A stretch of DNA of 64,000 nucleotides from an uncultured Actinomyces sp. (GTDB lineage: Bacteria; Actinomycetota; Actinomycetes; Actinomycetales; Actinomycetaceae). The stretch lies in NCBI GenBank assembly GCA_937926195.1, contig CALEXZ010000029.1:9716-73715 (forward strand). The letters are read 5' to 3'. The translations under genes and the position numbers were made by a program. Under the pieces are notes generated by a model. It was not told the origin of the DNA, did no database searches, and saw only the letters and a list, made by a program, of their open reading frames with translations. Each line of letters opens with the position of its first letter. Within the stretch, counting starts at the first letter, position 1. Below, one piece after another: positions 7,953-18,448 of this stretch.

Positions 7953-9713
7953 TCAGCACTCGACGACGTTGACGGCCAGGCCGCCGCGGCTGGTCTCCTT
8001 GTACTTGGCGAGCATGTCCTCACCGGTCTGACGCATCGTCTCGATGACCGTGTCCAGGGAGACGGCGTGACGCCCCTGCCCCCACAGGGCCATGCGCGCG
8101 GCGTTGATCGCCTTGACCGCCGCGACCGCGTTGCGCTCGATGCACGGGATCTGCACGAGCCCGCCCACCGGGTCGCAGGTGAGCCCCAGGTTGTGCTCCA
8201 TCGCGATCTCGGCGGCGTTCTCCACCTGCGCGGGGCTGCCTCCCAGGGCCTCGGCGAGCCCGGCCGCCGCCATCGACGACGCCGAGCCCACCTCCCCCTG
8301 GCAGCCGACCTCCGCCCCGGCGATCGACGCGTTGGTCTTGATGAGGGAGCCGACGGCGGTCGCCGCCAGCAGGAACCGGCGCGCGCCCTCGTCGTCGGCC
8401 CCGGGGACGAAGTCCTGGTAGTAGCGCAGCACCGCCGGGACGATCCCCGCCGCCCCGTTGGTGGGGGCGGTGACGACGCGACGCCCGGCCGCGTTCTCCT
8501 CGTTGACGGCCAGGGCGAAGAGGTCCACCCAGTCCATGCCGCGCAGCGGGTCCATCTGGGTGAAGGCGGCCGCCGGTCCTGTGGCCTGGGCGAGGAGCCG
8601 TTCGTGCAGGGCCTTGGCGCGGCGCTGGACGCCCAGGCCGCCCGGCAGGACGCCGCCGGAGGCCATACCGGCCTCGATGCAGGCGTTCATGGTCTCGCGT
8701 AGACGGTCGAGGTAGGCGCGGACCTCGTCCTCGGCCCGGGCGGAGACCTCGTTGGCGAGCACGACGTCGGAGACCCGAAGCCCCTCACGCTCACAGATGG
8801 CGAGCAGCTGCGCGGAGGAGGAGAAGGGGTAGGGGGCGGGCGTCGCGTGCGCCTCGGCGCTGGAGGCGGTGGCCAGGGCCCGGATGGACGGCGCGCCCGG
8901 GGTGCCCACGTCCTCCATGACGAAGCCCCCGCCCACCGAGTAGTAGGTGCGGCGCAGGACCTCGGCCCCCGTGGCGCAGTAGGCGGTGAGCGTCATGCCG
9001 TTGACGTGGTAGGGCAGGACCCGGCCGGGCAGGAAGTGGATGTCGGTGGCCGGGTCGAAGGGGACGTCGCCGACGCCGTCGACGGCGAGGGTCCCGGCGG
9101 CGGTGACCTCCTCCATCTGACGGGCGCAGACCTCGGCGGGCACCGTCTGCGGCTCGTAGCCTGCCAGGCCCATGACGACGGCCCGGTCGGTGGCGTGCCC
9201 GCGACCGGTGGCCCCGAGCGAGCCGTAGAGCTCGACGGTGAGGCGGGTGACCCTCCCGGCGCCCGCGAGCGCCGCGCCGCGCGAGCCCGAGCAGCCCGGG
9301 TCGGCGGGGTCGGGGGCGCCCGGAGAGTCAGCGGGGTCGGGGGCGGCGCTCGCCACGCTCAGGGCGCCGTCGGGGACGACGGCGTCCGCCAGCTCGTCCG
9401 CGAAGGCCCGCCCGGCGCGCATGGGGCCGACCGTGTGCGAGGAGGAGGGGCCGATGCCGATGCGCATGAGGTCGAAGACGCTCAGGGGGCGCGAGGCCTG
9501 CTCCGCGGAGATCTCACCGGCCAGGAGCGCCGCGGGCGTGGTGGCGTCCAGGGCGGTGAGGTGCACGGTGGCCTCGGCGCCGTCCTCCGCGGACAGGGCG
9601 GAGACGGCACTGGGGCGGGGCAGGGGCGCGGGCCGGTCGTCGACGGTGGCGACGGCACCGACGGCCGTCCCGACGACGACGCTCGGCCCGGTGCCCATGT
9701 GGTCGCTGGTCAT
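7953..9713 (-). CDS. sdaA: L-serine ammonia-lyase (iron-sulfur L-serine dehydratase)
   Basis: Single-chain L-serine dehydratase converting L-serine to pyruvate and ammonia with a [4Fe-4S] cluster. The beta-domain signature SVFDLMRIGIGPSSSHTVGPMRAG and the alpha-domain cluster cysteines in GCQGEVGSASSM, LTCDPVGGLVQIPC and the late VVEC end are present. About 586 residues from the ATG at 9713, longer than the usual 455-460. The excess is an N-terminal low-complexity extension of about 80 residues and an Asp/Pro/Ala-rich insertion (near 9265-9365) inside the beta domain. The exact start is uncertain; an in-frame TTG lies 27 bases upstream. Confidence 0.92.
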   Translation of the reverse strand: MTSDHMGTGPSVVVGTAVGAVATVDDRPAPLPRPSAVSALSAEDGAEATVHLTALDATTPAALLAGEISAEQASRPLSVFDLMRIGIGPSSSHTVGPMRAGRAFADELADAVVPDGALSVASAAPDPADSPGAPDPADPGCSGSRGAALAGAGRVTRLTVELYGSLGATGRGHATDRAVVMGLAGYEPQTVPAEVCARQMEEVTAAGTLAVDGVGDVPFDPATDIHFLPGRVLPYHVNGMTLTAYCATGAEVLRRTYYSVGGGFVMEDVGTPGAPSIRALATASSAEAHATPAPYPFSSSAQLLAICEREGLRVSDVVLANEVSARAEDEVRAYLDRLRETMNACIEAGMASGGVLPGGLGVQRRAKALHERLLAQATGPAAAFTQMDPLRGMDWVDLFALAVNEENAAGRRVVTAPTNGAAGIVPAVLRYYQDFVPGADDEGARRFLLAATAVGSLIKTNASIAGAEVGCQGEVGSASSMAAAGLAEALGGSPAQVENAAEIAMEHNLGLTCDPVGGLVQIPCIERNAVAAVKAINAARMALWGQGRHAVSLDTVIETMRQTGEDMLAKYKETSRGGLAVNVVEC

Positions 9714-9748
9714 GGAGCCATGATGCCCCGCGACGCCCAACCCACCTA

Positions 9749-9793
9749 CTCGGGGCGGGTCACCCCGTCAGCGGCCTTCCGCCCCGCCCCGAG
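9749..9793 (-). terminator. Hairpin downstream of the amylosucrase gene
   Basis: Stem CTCGGGGCGGG (9749-9759) pairs perfectly with CCCGCCCCGAG (9783-9793) around a 23-base loop, between the end of the amylosucrase gene and the start of sdaA. No T-tract follows, so termination is likely but not certain. Confidence 0.4.
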
Positions 9794-9808
9794 CCCTCAG
9801 CGTCCCGG

Positions 9809-11854
<2,046 letters not shown>

Positions 11855-11908
11855 TGGTCCATCGTCGCGTATGTGGGCGGCTGGGGCGAGGGCCTGGGTC
11901 CGATGGGT

Positions 11909-13249
11909 CTAGGCGCCGACCCGCTGAGCCAGGTCGCGAGCAGGAAACCACATGACCTTTCGCCCTTGCTTGGTACTGGTGAGCAGACCCCGATGCTCGA
12001 GGTCCTGCAGATCCGTGCGGGCCGTCTGCGGGACGACACCATGGGTCGTTCGGTGCGCCTCCACGGTCACGCTGCCGGAGGGATCGCGAAGGAAGGTCTC
12101 GACAAGCGCGACCTGCCGGTGGTTGAGTCCGAGGTCGCGCAGGAGCCGGGTGGCTTCGCGCAGCTGGCCGGTCTTGCGTGCCAGGTAGGCATCAAGCTCG
12201 TCGATCGCCTGCACCACGACCTGTGCCTGAGCCAGGAAGAAGTACGTGAGGTCCCCTTCGTCCTGCTCGGGGAGCAGGAAGCTGCGCGCGTACTTCGCCG
12301 GGGCCTTGCGCAGCAGGCGCGAGATCGACAGGAACTCTGTGAGGAAGAAGCCCTGGCGGAGCATCGACCAGTAGAAGACGGCCCGCGAGGTACGCCCGTT
12401 GCCGTCCGCGAAGTAGTGGTCGTAGCCCATCATGAAGTGCAGCGTGAGCGCGCGCAGGAGCGGTGGCATGTAGGGGACCGTGCCGTCAGGCCGGTCGGAG
12501 TCGTTGGCGAAGCCGCATAGAGTCTCAAGCCGTTCGGGCAGGGTCTCGGCCGGGGGCGGGACGTGAAGGACCTGCTCCTCGGTCTGGGTGCCGTAGATGC
12601 GGACCCTCGGCTCCCCCGGACGCTGGAGCCGACCGGCGTCAGCCGGGTCGTCGAGCGTGCCGTCTGTGACGATCCGGTGGATCTCACGTACGAGCCCGGG
12701 CGTCAGCCGCTCGTCCTTGAGCTCGATGACGCGCTGCATCGCACTGTAGTTGTTGAGGATCATCCGCTCGCTACGGTCACGGGGGGCACGGTCATCCCTC
12801 AGCATCTGCTTGGCCCGTAGCCGAGAGGTCGAGGCCCCTTCCAACTGCGAGGAGGTCATCGCCTCCTCGATGAGGGAGCGCACGAGGTAGCGATCTCGCG
12901 TCGCGGCGTTGGCGATGGGCTCGGGCAGCTCGACCTGGCCCCGCGCTCGCGCGGACACGTCATCGATGACGCGCAGGAGCGGGTCCGGCAGGTTGTAGGT
13001 GAACCGGGTCCCGTCCTTCATCGTGAACGGAGTGGGCCGGGCGGTCTGGGCTCGGCGCAGCCGCACGGCCGCCCACCACTGCTCACGTGTGAGGCCCGCT
13101 GGAGGGTCGTGGCGGAAGAACCATTCCCATGGCCGGTAGTCGGTGTCCGCCGTCGACGGCGACACGAGCACCTCGGTCAGACGTCCGTCCTCAGCCAGGC
13201 GAGCCAGCAGCACCTCCATGGCCGCTGGCGGTGGAACAGGACCCTTCAT
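11909..13249 (-). CDS. Fic family protein with inhibitory motif and C-terminal winged helix
   Basis: 446-residue Fic protein, expected to AMPylate a target protein. The catalytic motif is complete (HYFADGNGRTSR, His278 to Arg289). The N-terminal inhibitory helix SSQLEG (133-138, Glu137) is also present, placing it in the self-inhibited class II group. Residues about 380-440 form a winged helix (LNHRQVALVETFL..., THGVVPQTARTDLQDLEHRGLL), common in large bacterial Fic proteins. No toxin-like partner is adjacent, consistent with regulatory rather than toxin use. The ATG at 13249 lacks a clear RBS; ATG at 13219 is an alternative. Divergent from pdxK. Confidence 0.9.
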   Translation of the reverse strand: MKGPVPPPAAMEVLLARLAEDGRLTEVLVSPSTADTDYRPWEWFFRHDPPAGLTREQWWAAVRLRRAQTARPTPFTMKDGTRFTYNLPDPLLRVIDDVSARARGQVELPEPIANAATRDRYLVRSLIEEAMTSSQLEGASTSRLRAKQMLRDDRAPRDRSERMILNNYSAMQRVIELKDERLTPGLVREIHRIVTDGTLDDPADAGRLQRPGEPRVRIYGTQTEEQVLHVPPPAETLPERLETLCGFANDSDRPDGTVPYMPPLLRALTLHFMMGYDHYFADGNGRTSRAVFYWSMLRQGFFLTEFLSISRLLRKAPAKYARSFLLPEQDEGDLTYFFLAQAQVVVQAIDELDAYLARKTGQLREATRLLRDLGLNHRQVALVETFLRDPSGSVTVEAHRTTHGVVPQTARTDLQDLEHRGLLTSTKQGRKVMWFPARDLAQRVGA

Positions 13250-13282
13250 GCCACAGCAACCTCACTGCCGACCTGCCACTTG

Positions 13283-13307
13283 CTGCTAACTTAGCCCAAA
13301 TTAGCAG
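13283..13307. promoter_or_regulatory. Inverted repeat in the fic-pdxK divergent promoter region
   Basis: CTGCTAA (13283-13289) and TTAGCAG (13301-13307) form a 7-base inverted repeat with an 11-base spacer in an AT-rich patch between the two divergent genes. It could be an operator, perhaps for the winged helix of the Fic protein itself. That link is inference. Confidence 0.35.
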
Positions 13308-13368
13308 TTATCGACAGTTGTGGACACCATGTTTGCACTGCGCCCGATGCGCGGGCACGCTTCTTCCT

Positions 13369-14193
13369 ATGACTACAGTCGACAAGCCCCTTCCTCCGAT
13401 CGCCCTCGCCATCGCCGGCTCGGAGGCCGCCGGCGGCGCAGGCGCGCAGACCGACCTCAGGACCTTCACCCAGCTGGGCGTGTACGGCTGCGTGGCCCTG
13501 ACCTGCATCGTCTCCATGGACCCGAAGAACAACTTCGACCACCGCGTGGTGGGTATCGAGCCGCAGGTGCTCCTGGACCAGATCGAGGCCTGCGTGGGGG
13601 TCAACCCCCGCATCGACGCCGTCAAGATCGGCATGCTCGGCTCGGCCCCGACGATCGACGCGGTGGACGCCGCCCTGGAGACGTACCAGCTGCCGACGGT
13701 GGTGCTTGACCCGGTGCTCATCTGCAAGGGCCAGGAGTTCGCGGGCGCCAAGGCGGTCGATGACGCGCTGCGGTCCAAGATCTTGCCGCGCGCCACGATG
13801 ACGACGCCGAACCTGTTCGAGGCGGCGACCCTGGCGGGGATGGAGGAGATCACCACTGTCGCCCAGCTCAAGGACGCCGCCAAGCGCATCCACGACCACG
13901 GTGTGCCGAACGTGCTGGCGAAGGCCGGTCCGAGCCTGGGCACCGGCACGGCACTGGACGTGTTCTACGACGGCTCGACCCTGGAGGTCCTGGAGGTCCC
14001 GGCCGTCGGCACCGAGCGCGTGCACGGGGCGGGCTGCACCCTGGCCGCGGCGGTCACCGCCGAGCTCGCCAAGGGGGCGACCCCGCTGGAGGCCGCGGTC
14101 ACCGCGAAGAACGTCGTGGCCGCCTCCATCGGTATGCGCGGCAACATCCCGTACCCCTACGTGTTCCAGGGCTGGTACACGGCTAAGGCGTAG
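13369..14193 (+). CDS. pdxK: Pyridoxine/pyridoxal kinase (PdxK of the ThiD-like type)
   Basis: 274-residue ribokinase-fold kinase of the Bacillus PdxK type, phosphorylating vitamin B6 vitamers (possibly also hydroxymethylpyrimidine). Signature stretches are LAIAGSEAAGGAGAQTDL (substrate/ATP loop), CVALTCIVSMDPKN (the MDP typical of PdxK rather than ThiD), VVLDPVLICKG, TPNLFEA and the anion-hole motif HGAGCTLAAAVTAELAKG with catalytic Cys/Asp region. The ATG at 13369 gives the family N-terminus; longer in-frame reading upstream overlaps the fic promoter. There is no obvious RBS, so translation may be leaderless or weakly initiated. Confidence 0.85.
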   Translation: MTTVDKPLPPIALAIAGSEAAGGAGAQTDLRTFTQLGVYGCVALTCIVSMDPKNNFDHRVVGIEPQVLLDQIEACVGVNPRIDAVKIGMLGSAPTIDAVDAALETYQLPTVVLDPVLICKGQEFAGAKAVDDALRSKILPRATMTTPNLFEAATLAGMEEITTVAQLKDAAKRIHDHGVPNVLAKAGPSLGTGTALDVFYDGSTLEVLEVPAVGTERVHGAGCTLAAAVTAELAKGATPLEAAVTAKNVVAASIGMRGNIPYPYVFQGWYTAKA

Positions 14194-14256
14194 CGCCAGC
14201 GCAGCCGGGGGCGGGCACGGCGCACCAACCCAGCCAAGGCGTAGCGCCAGCGCAGC
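14185..14256 (+). repeat. 21-base direct repeat at the pdxK 3' end
   Basis: The last codons, stop and following bases of pdxK (AAGGCGTAGCGCCAGCGCAG plus one C, 14185-14205) recur exactly at 14236-14256, 51 bases later. This looks like a short local duplication of the gene end. Confidence 0.6.
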
Positions 14257-14266
14257 AACGTGACAG

Positions 14267-14307
14267 CGGCGGGGCCGCTCCGGTTCGTCACCGGGGCGGC
14301 CCCGCCG
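14267..14307. terminator. Bidirectional terminator between pdxK and ddaH
   Basis: Perfect 11-bp stem CGGCGGGGCCG (14267-14277) / CGGCCCCGCCG (14297-14307), 19-base loop, located between the convergent pdxK and dimethylargininase genes. It could stop transcription from both sides. No U-tract is seen, as is common in high-G+C actinobacteria. Confidence 0.6.
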
Positions 14308-14312
14308 TCGTC

Positions 14313-15101
14313 TCAGCTGGGGCAGCCGCGAAGCCGCACGGACAGGCAGGTGACGCAGCCCTCAAGCTTCTCGTACTCGGAGATGTCGACCTCCATGACC
14401 TCGTAGCCGAGGTCACGGAACATCTGGGCCGAGCGCGGGGCGTCTGCTGCCATGAGCAGGCGGTTGCCGCCAAGGAGGACGACGTGGCTGCCGGACTCCT
14501 CGGGCACCGCCATGAACCTGTCCCACACCGTCGGGTCGTCAACGAGCGGCTCGTAGCCGATGACCGTGCCGTCGGGCAGGGCCGTGACGGCGGACTTCAG
14601 GTGCAGCACCTTGGTGAGGGGCACACCGATGGTCTCGGCGCCCTGCTCGGCGAGGATCTCGCGCAGCTGGCGCAGCCCCTCCTCGTTGGTCCGGCCGCCC
14701 TGCCCGACCCAGACCTTGCCGCCGTACTTGAGGATGTCGCCGCCGTCGAGCGTGCCGGGGGCCTCGATACGGCGGATGGTGTAGCCGAGCGCGGCGACGG
14801 CCTTCTCCGCCGCCTCGGTCTCGGGCTTGCGGGAGTCCGCGCCGGGGCGGGTGATAACCGCGACGTCGCCGTAGACGAAGACGGCGTCCTCGATGAAGAC
14901 GGAGTCGGGGCAGTCGGGGGCGGGCTCAACCTCGATGGTCTCCCAGCCGGCGGCGCCCAGCGCGTCGACGTAGCCCTGCCACTGTCGCTCGGCGAGCGCC
15001 ATGTCGACCTCGGAGCGCTCGATGTGGGTGACGAGTCCCTCGGCGAGACGCGGGCTCGTACGGCGGATGAGGGCCTTGTGGGCCTCGGAGGCGATGGACA
15101 C
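14313..15101 (-). CDS. ddaH: Dimethylargininase (DDAH, amidinotransferase fold)
   Basis: 262-residue enzyme hydrolysing N-omega-methylated arginine to citrulline and methylamines. Family features are PDCPDSVFIEDAVFVYGDVAVITRP, APGTLDGGDIL (substrate carboxylates), HLKSAVTALPDG with the catalytic His, and the nucleophile Cys in LEGCVTCLSVRLRG near the C-terminus. The length matches DDAHs and is shorter than arginine deiminases. It is divergent from an amino-acid permease, 138 bases apart, so the two may share control and substrate. The start ATG at 15101 gives the normal N-terminus. Confidence 0.88.
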   Translation of the reverse strand: MSIASEAHKALIRRTSPRLAEGLVTHIERSEVDMALAERQWQGYVDALGAAGWETIEVEPAPDCPDSVFIEDAVFVYGDVAVITRPGADSRKPETEAAEKAVAALGYTIRRIEAPGTLDGGDILKYGGKVWVGQGGRTNEEGLRQLREILAEQGAETIGVPLTKVLHLKSAVTALPDGTVIGYEPLVDDPTVWDRFMAVPEESGSHVVLLGGNRLLMAADAPRSAQMFRDLGYEVMEVDISEYEKLEGCVTCLSVRLRGCPS

Positions 15102-15158
15102 GTGGGGCTCCGTTCGGTGATGGGCGCTTGACCGACACAGCCGTATGAGTATGCGGCC

Positions 15159-15171
15159 TTGTGGTACACAA
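15159..15171. promoter_or_regulatory. Small palindrome in the ddaH-permease divergent region
   Basis: TTGTGGTACACAA (5-bp arms around GTA) lies midway between the divergent ddaH and permease starts, in a less GC-rich patch that also holds promoter-like TTGTG and TACT elements. A shared operator is plausible but unproven. Confidence 0.3.
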
Positions 15172-15239
15172 CACTACTGGGCGCGAGCAACGACCGCGGC
15201 GCCCGACGTACCGGACGGGCTACCGCGAAACGAGACCAC

Positions 15240-16820
15240 ATGAGCCACCTCTCCAGCACGCCACCCTCCGACGCGTCCGCGCACGGCACAGCAGCCGCCG
15301 TCGCCCCCGCCGCGGCACCCTCCGCCGCGGCCGGCAGCACCGGCCCCAGCGCCGCCTCCGGCGACACCGCCACCGGCGCGGGCAGCCTGCAGCGCACCCT
15401 CAAGGCGCGGCACGTCAACCTCATCGCCGTCGGCGGGGCGATCGGCACCGGCCTGTTCGTCGGTACCGGCGCCTCCATCTCCTCCGCGGGCCCGGGCGGC
15501 GCCGTCCTGTCCTACGGGGTCATCGGTATCGCCATCTACTTCATGATGACCGCGCTGGGTGAGATGGTCACGCACCGGCCGGTCGCCGGCGCCTTCGAGA
15601 CCTACACGGGCGAGTACGTCGAGCCCGGGGCGGGCTTCATGATCGGGTGGACCTACTGGTACTCCTGCGCCATGACGATCGCCGTCGAGCTCGTCGCCAC
15701 CTCGATCATCATGAAGTTCTGGTTCCCCCACAGCCCGTCGCTGCTGTGGAGCGTCCTGTTCCTCGGGATCATCCTCGCCCTCAACCTCTTCAGCGCGAAG
15801 GCCTTCGGCGAGGCGGAGTTCTGGTTTGCCGGGATCAAGGTCGTCACGATCATCGTCTTCCTCGTCCTGGGTGTGGCGATGATCCTGGGCGTCCTCGGCG
15901 GGCACACCGGCGGGCTGTCGAGCTGGACCACCGGGGAGGCTCCCTTCGTCGGTGGCCTCGGCGGGACGCTCGGGGTGTTCATGGTCGCCGGGTTCTCCTT
16001 CATCGGCGTCGAGTCGGCGGCCGTCGCCGCGGGCGAGGCGGAGAACCCCCGTGTCAACATGCCCAAGGCCATCAACTCGGTGTTCTGGCGCATCCTGCTG
16101 TTCTACATCGGGGCCATCGCCGTCGTCGCCACCCTGGTGGCCTACACCGACCCCAGCCTCCTGCAGGCCTCCGAGTCCAATATCGCCGCCAGCCCCTTCA
16201 CCCTCGTCTTCAAGCGGGTGGGGCTGGCCGCTGCGGCGGCCGTCATGAACGCGGTCGTGCTGACCTCGGTGCTCTCAGCCGGAAACTCGACCCTCTACAT
16301 CGGCTCGCGCCTGCTCTACTCGATGGCCCAGACCGGCAAGGCGCCTCGGGTGCTCGCCCGCACGAGCAGCCACGGCGTGCCCGTCTGGGGTGTTCTCGTC
16401 ACGGTCGCCGTCTCGACGCTCGGCTTCCTGTCCTCCCTGGTCGGCGACTCCGTGGCCTACACGTGGTTCTACAACGCGACCGGGCTGACCGGCTTCATCG
16501 TCTGGTTCGGCGTGTGCCTGGCGCACCTGCGCTTCCGCGCCGCCTGGAAGGCGCAGGGGCACGACCCCTCCGAGCTGCCGTACCGGGCTCGCTTCTACCC
16601 CTGGGGCACCTGGTTCGCGCTCATCGTGTTCGTCGGCGTCATCATCGGCCAGGGCGCCATGCTTGTCGTCAACGGCGAGTTCGACTGGTACGGGCTGCTC
16701 GTGGCCTACGTCGGCCTGCCGATCGCCGTCGGCCTGTGGCTCGGGTACAGGCTCGTCACGCGCACCCGACCCACTCCGCTGGCCGAGCTCGACCTGTCGG
16801 CCGACGACGTCGAGGAGTAG
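15240..16820 (+). CDS. Amino-acid permease of the APC superfamily (AAT type)
   Basis: 526-residue inner-membrane permease with about twelve hydrophobic helices. The first transmembrane helix carries the family substrate-binding signature LIAVGGAIGTGLFVGTG; GEMVTHRPVAGAF and FSFIGVESAAVAAGEAENP are the other standard AAT-family stretches. The first about 55 residues are an Ala/Ser/Thr-rich cytosolic tail. ATG 15240 was chosen over the in-frame GTG/ATG upstream because that region is the promoter. It probably takes up a cationic or neutral amino acid, perhaps linked to the divergent methylarginine hydrolase. Substrate not determinable from sequence. Confidence 0.88.
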   Translation: MSHLSSTPPSDASAHGTAAAVAPAAAPSAAAGSTGPSAASGDTATGAGSLQRTLKARHVNLIAVGGAIGTGLFVGTGASISSAGPGGAVLSYGVIGIAIYFMMTALGEMVTHRPVAGAFETYTGEYVEPGAGFMIGWTYWYSCAMTIAVELVATSIIMKFWFPHSPSLLWSVLFLGIILALNLFSAKAFGEAEFWFAGIKVVTIIVFLVLGVAMILGVLGGHTGGLSSWTTGEAPFVGGLGGTLGVFMVAGFSFIGVESAAVAAGEAENPRVNMPKAINSVFWRILLFYIGAIAVVATLVAYTDPSLLQASESNIAASPFTLVFKRVGLAAAAAVMNAVVLTSVLSAGNSTLYIGSRLLYSMAQTGKAPRVLARTSSHGVPVWGVLVTVAVSTLGFLSSLVGDSVAYTWFYNATGLTGFIVWFGVCLAHLRFRAAWKAQGHDPSELPYRARFYPWGTWFALIVFVGVIIGQGAMLVVNGEFDWYGLLVAYVGLPIAVGLWLGYRLVTRTRPTPLAELDLSADDVEE

Positions 16821-16843
16821 CCCGGTCCGGGCGGGCACCCGCC

Positions 16844-16867
16844 GTCGGCCTCCCTCCCGAGGCCGAC
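16844..16867. terminator. Hairpin between the permease gene and dnaB
   Basis: GTCGGCCT (16844-16851) pairs with AGGCCGAC (16860-16867) around an 8-base loop, in the 98-base gap between the convergent permease and dnaB genes. Likely a bidirectional terminator. Confidence 0.45.
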
Positions 16868-16918
16868 CCGGATCCGCACCGGAGCCGCACCCGCTCCCGG
16901 CCGGCCAGCGTCCCCGGC

Positions 16919-18448
16919 TCAGTACTCGGGCTCGGCGGGGGCGATGTCGCGGGCCATGTTGGCGAATCGCGACAGGTGCCCCTGGAAGGCCACGGGGATG
17001 ACACGGGTCTGGCCGTTGCGGTGCTTGGCGACGATGATGTCGGCCTCCCCCGGCCGGTCCTCGGGCTGGTAGTACTCGGGGCGGTGCAGCAGCATGATGA
17101 TGTCGGCGTCCTGCTCCAGCGAGCCGGACTCACGCAGGTCGCTCATCTGCGGCTTGTTGCCGGTGCGCTGCTCGGGACCGCGGTTGAGCTGGGCGACGGC
17201 GATGACGGGGATCTCGAGCTCCTTGGCGAGCAGCTTGAGGGAGCGGGAGAACTCCGAGACCTCCTGCTGGCGTGACTCCACGCGCTTGCCCGAGCTCATG
17301 AGCTGCAGGTAGTCGATGACCATGAGACCCAGGTTGTGCTGCTGCTTGAGCCGCAGCGCCTTGGAGCGGATCTCGGGCATCGTGAGGTTCGGCGAGTCGT
17401 CGATGAACAGAGGCGCCTCGCTCACCGGGTTGTAGGTCAGGGCGACGTCGGTCCAGTCGCGGTCATTCATCTTCTTGCCGCCGCGCAGCTTGGTCATCTC
17501 GACGCCGGACTCGGCGGCCAGCACGCGCATCATGAGCTCACTGCGCCCCATCTCCAGCGAGAAGTAGCACGAGGCGATGGGCCTGCCGTTCTCGTCGCGC
17601 GAGTGGATCGAGGCGGAGCGGCAGATGTCGACGGCGAGAGTGGACTTACCCATGGCGGGGCGCGCGGCGATGATGATCATCTGGCCGCCCTTGAGGCCGC
17701 CGGTGAAGAGCTCGTCGAGCTCGATGAAGCCCGTGGGCACGCCGGAGGCGGCACCCCGGTCCTGGGACTGGCCCGCCTCGATCTCGAGGTTGATCTCGTT
17801 GAGGAGGCTGCCGACGGAGACGTAGTCCTCACGGTCGCCCTCGCGGTGGGCGACGGCGTAGACCTCCGCCTCGGCCATGGTGACGAGCTCGTCGATGTCA
17901 CCGGCGTCGGTGGAGAAGCCGAGCTGGGTGATGCGTGTGCCGGCCTGCACGAGGCCGCGCATGAGGGACTTCTCCTTGACGATGCGCGCGTAGTAGGCGG
18001 CGTTGGCGGCCACCTGGACGCCGGCGATGAGGTCGGCGAGGTAGGAGGCGCCGCCGACGATCTCCAGCTCGCCGCGCTTGGAGAGCTCGTCGGCGACGAT
18101 AAGGGCGTCGGCGGGCTCGGAGCGGTTGTAGATCTCGACGATGGCGTCGAAGATCATCTCGTGCGCGGGCTTGTAGAACTCGGGGCCGCGCAGCACCTCG
18201 ATGACGTCGGTGACGGCCTCCTTGCTCATGAGCATGCCGCCCAGCGTGGCCATCTCCGCGGCGAGGTCCTGCGGGGGCACACGGTCGAAGACGCCGTCGA
18301 AGCGGGCACCGCGCTGCTCCCGTCCGTCACCCCGGTCTCGTGCGTCCGGACGGCGAGGCCCCCGGTCGTCGCCGTCGGCGCGGCGGCCGAGCGCGCCCGG
18401 GAAGGAGTGCTCGTAGCCGGGACCGGCCCCCGGGTCGATGTCCGTCAT
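16919..18448 (-). CDS. dnaB: Replicative DNA helicase DnaB
   Basis: 509-residue hexameric helicase that unwinds DNA at the fork. The N-terminal domain (RVPPQDLAAEMATLGGMLMSKEAV) is followed by the RecA-like domain with Walker A ARPAMGKSTLA, Walker B LMVIDYLQLM and the arginine/H4 region FSRSLKLLAKELEIPVIAVAQLNR. It has no intein; the whole RecA domain is contiguous. The N-terminus has an extra Arg/Asp/Gly-rich region (1-45). The upstream 576 bases contain several DnaA-box-like sequences (18567-18771), suggesting DnaA influence on dnaB expression. Confidence 0.96.
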   Translation of the reverse strand: MTDIDPGAGPGYEHSFPGALGRRADGDDRGPRRPDARDRGDGREQRGARFDGVFDRVPPQDLAAEMATLGGMLMSKEAVTDVIEVLRGPEFYKPAHEMIFDAIVEIYNRSEPADALIVADELSKRGELEIVGGASYLADLIAGVQVAANAAYYARIVKEKSLMRGLVQAGTRITQLGFSTDAGDIDELVTMAEAEVYAVAHREGDREDYVSVGSLLNEINLEIEAGQSQDRGAASGVPTGFIELDELFTGGLKGGQMIIIAARPAMGKSTLAVDICRSASIHSRDENGRPIASCYFSLEMGRSELMMRVLAAESGVEMTKLRGGKKMNDRDWTDVALTYNPVSEAPLFIDDSPNLTMPEIRSKALRLKQQHNLGLMVIDYLQLMSSGKRVESRQQEVSEFSRSLKLLAKELEIPVIAVAQLNRGPEQRTGNKPQMSDLRESGSLEQDADIIMLLHRPEYYQPEDRPGEADIIVAKHRNGQTRVIPVAFQGHLSRFANMARDIAPAEPEY

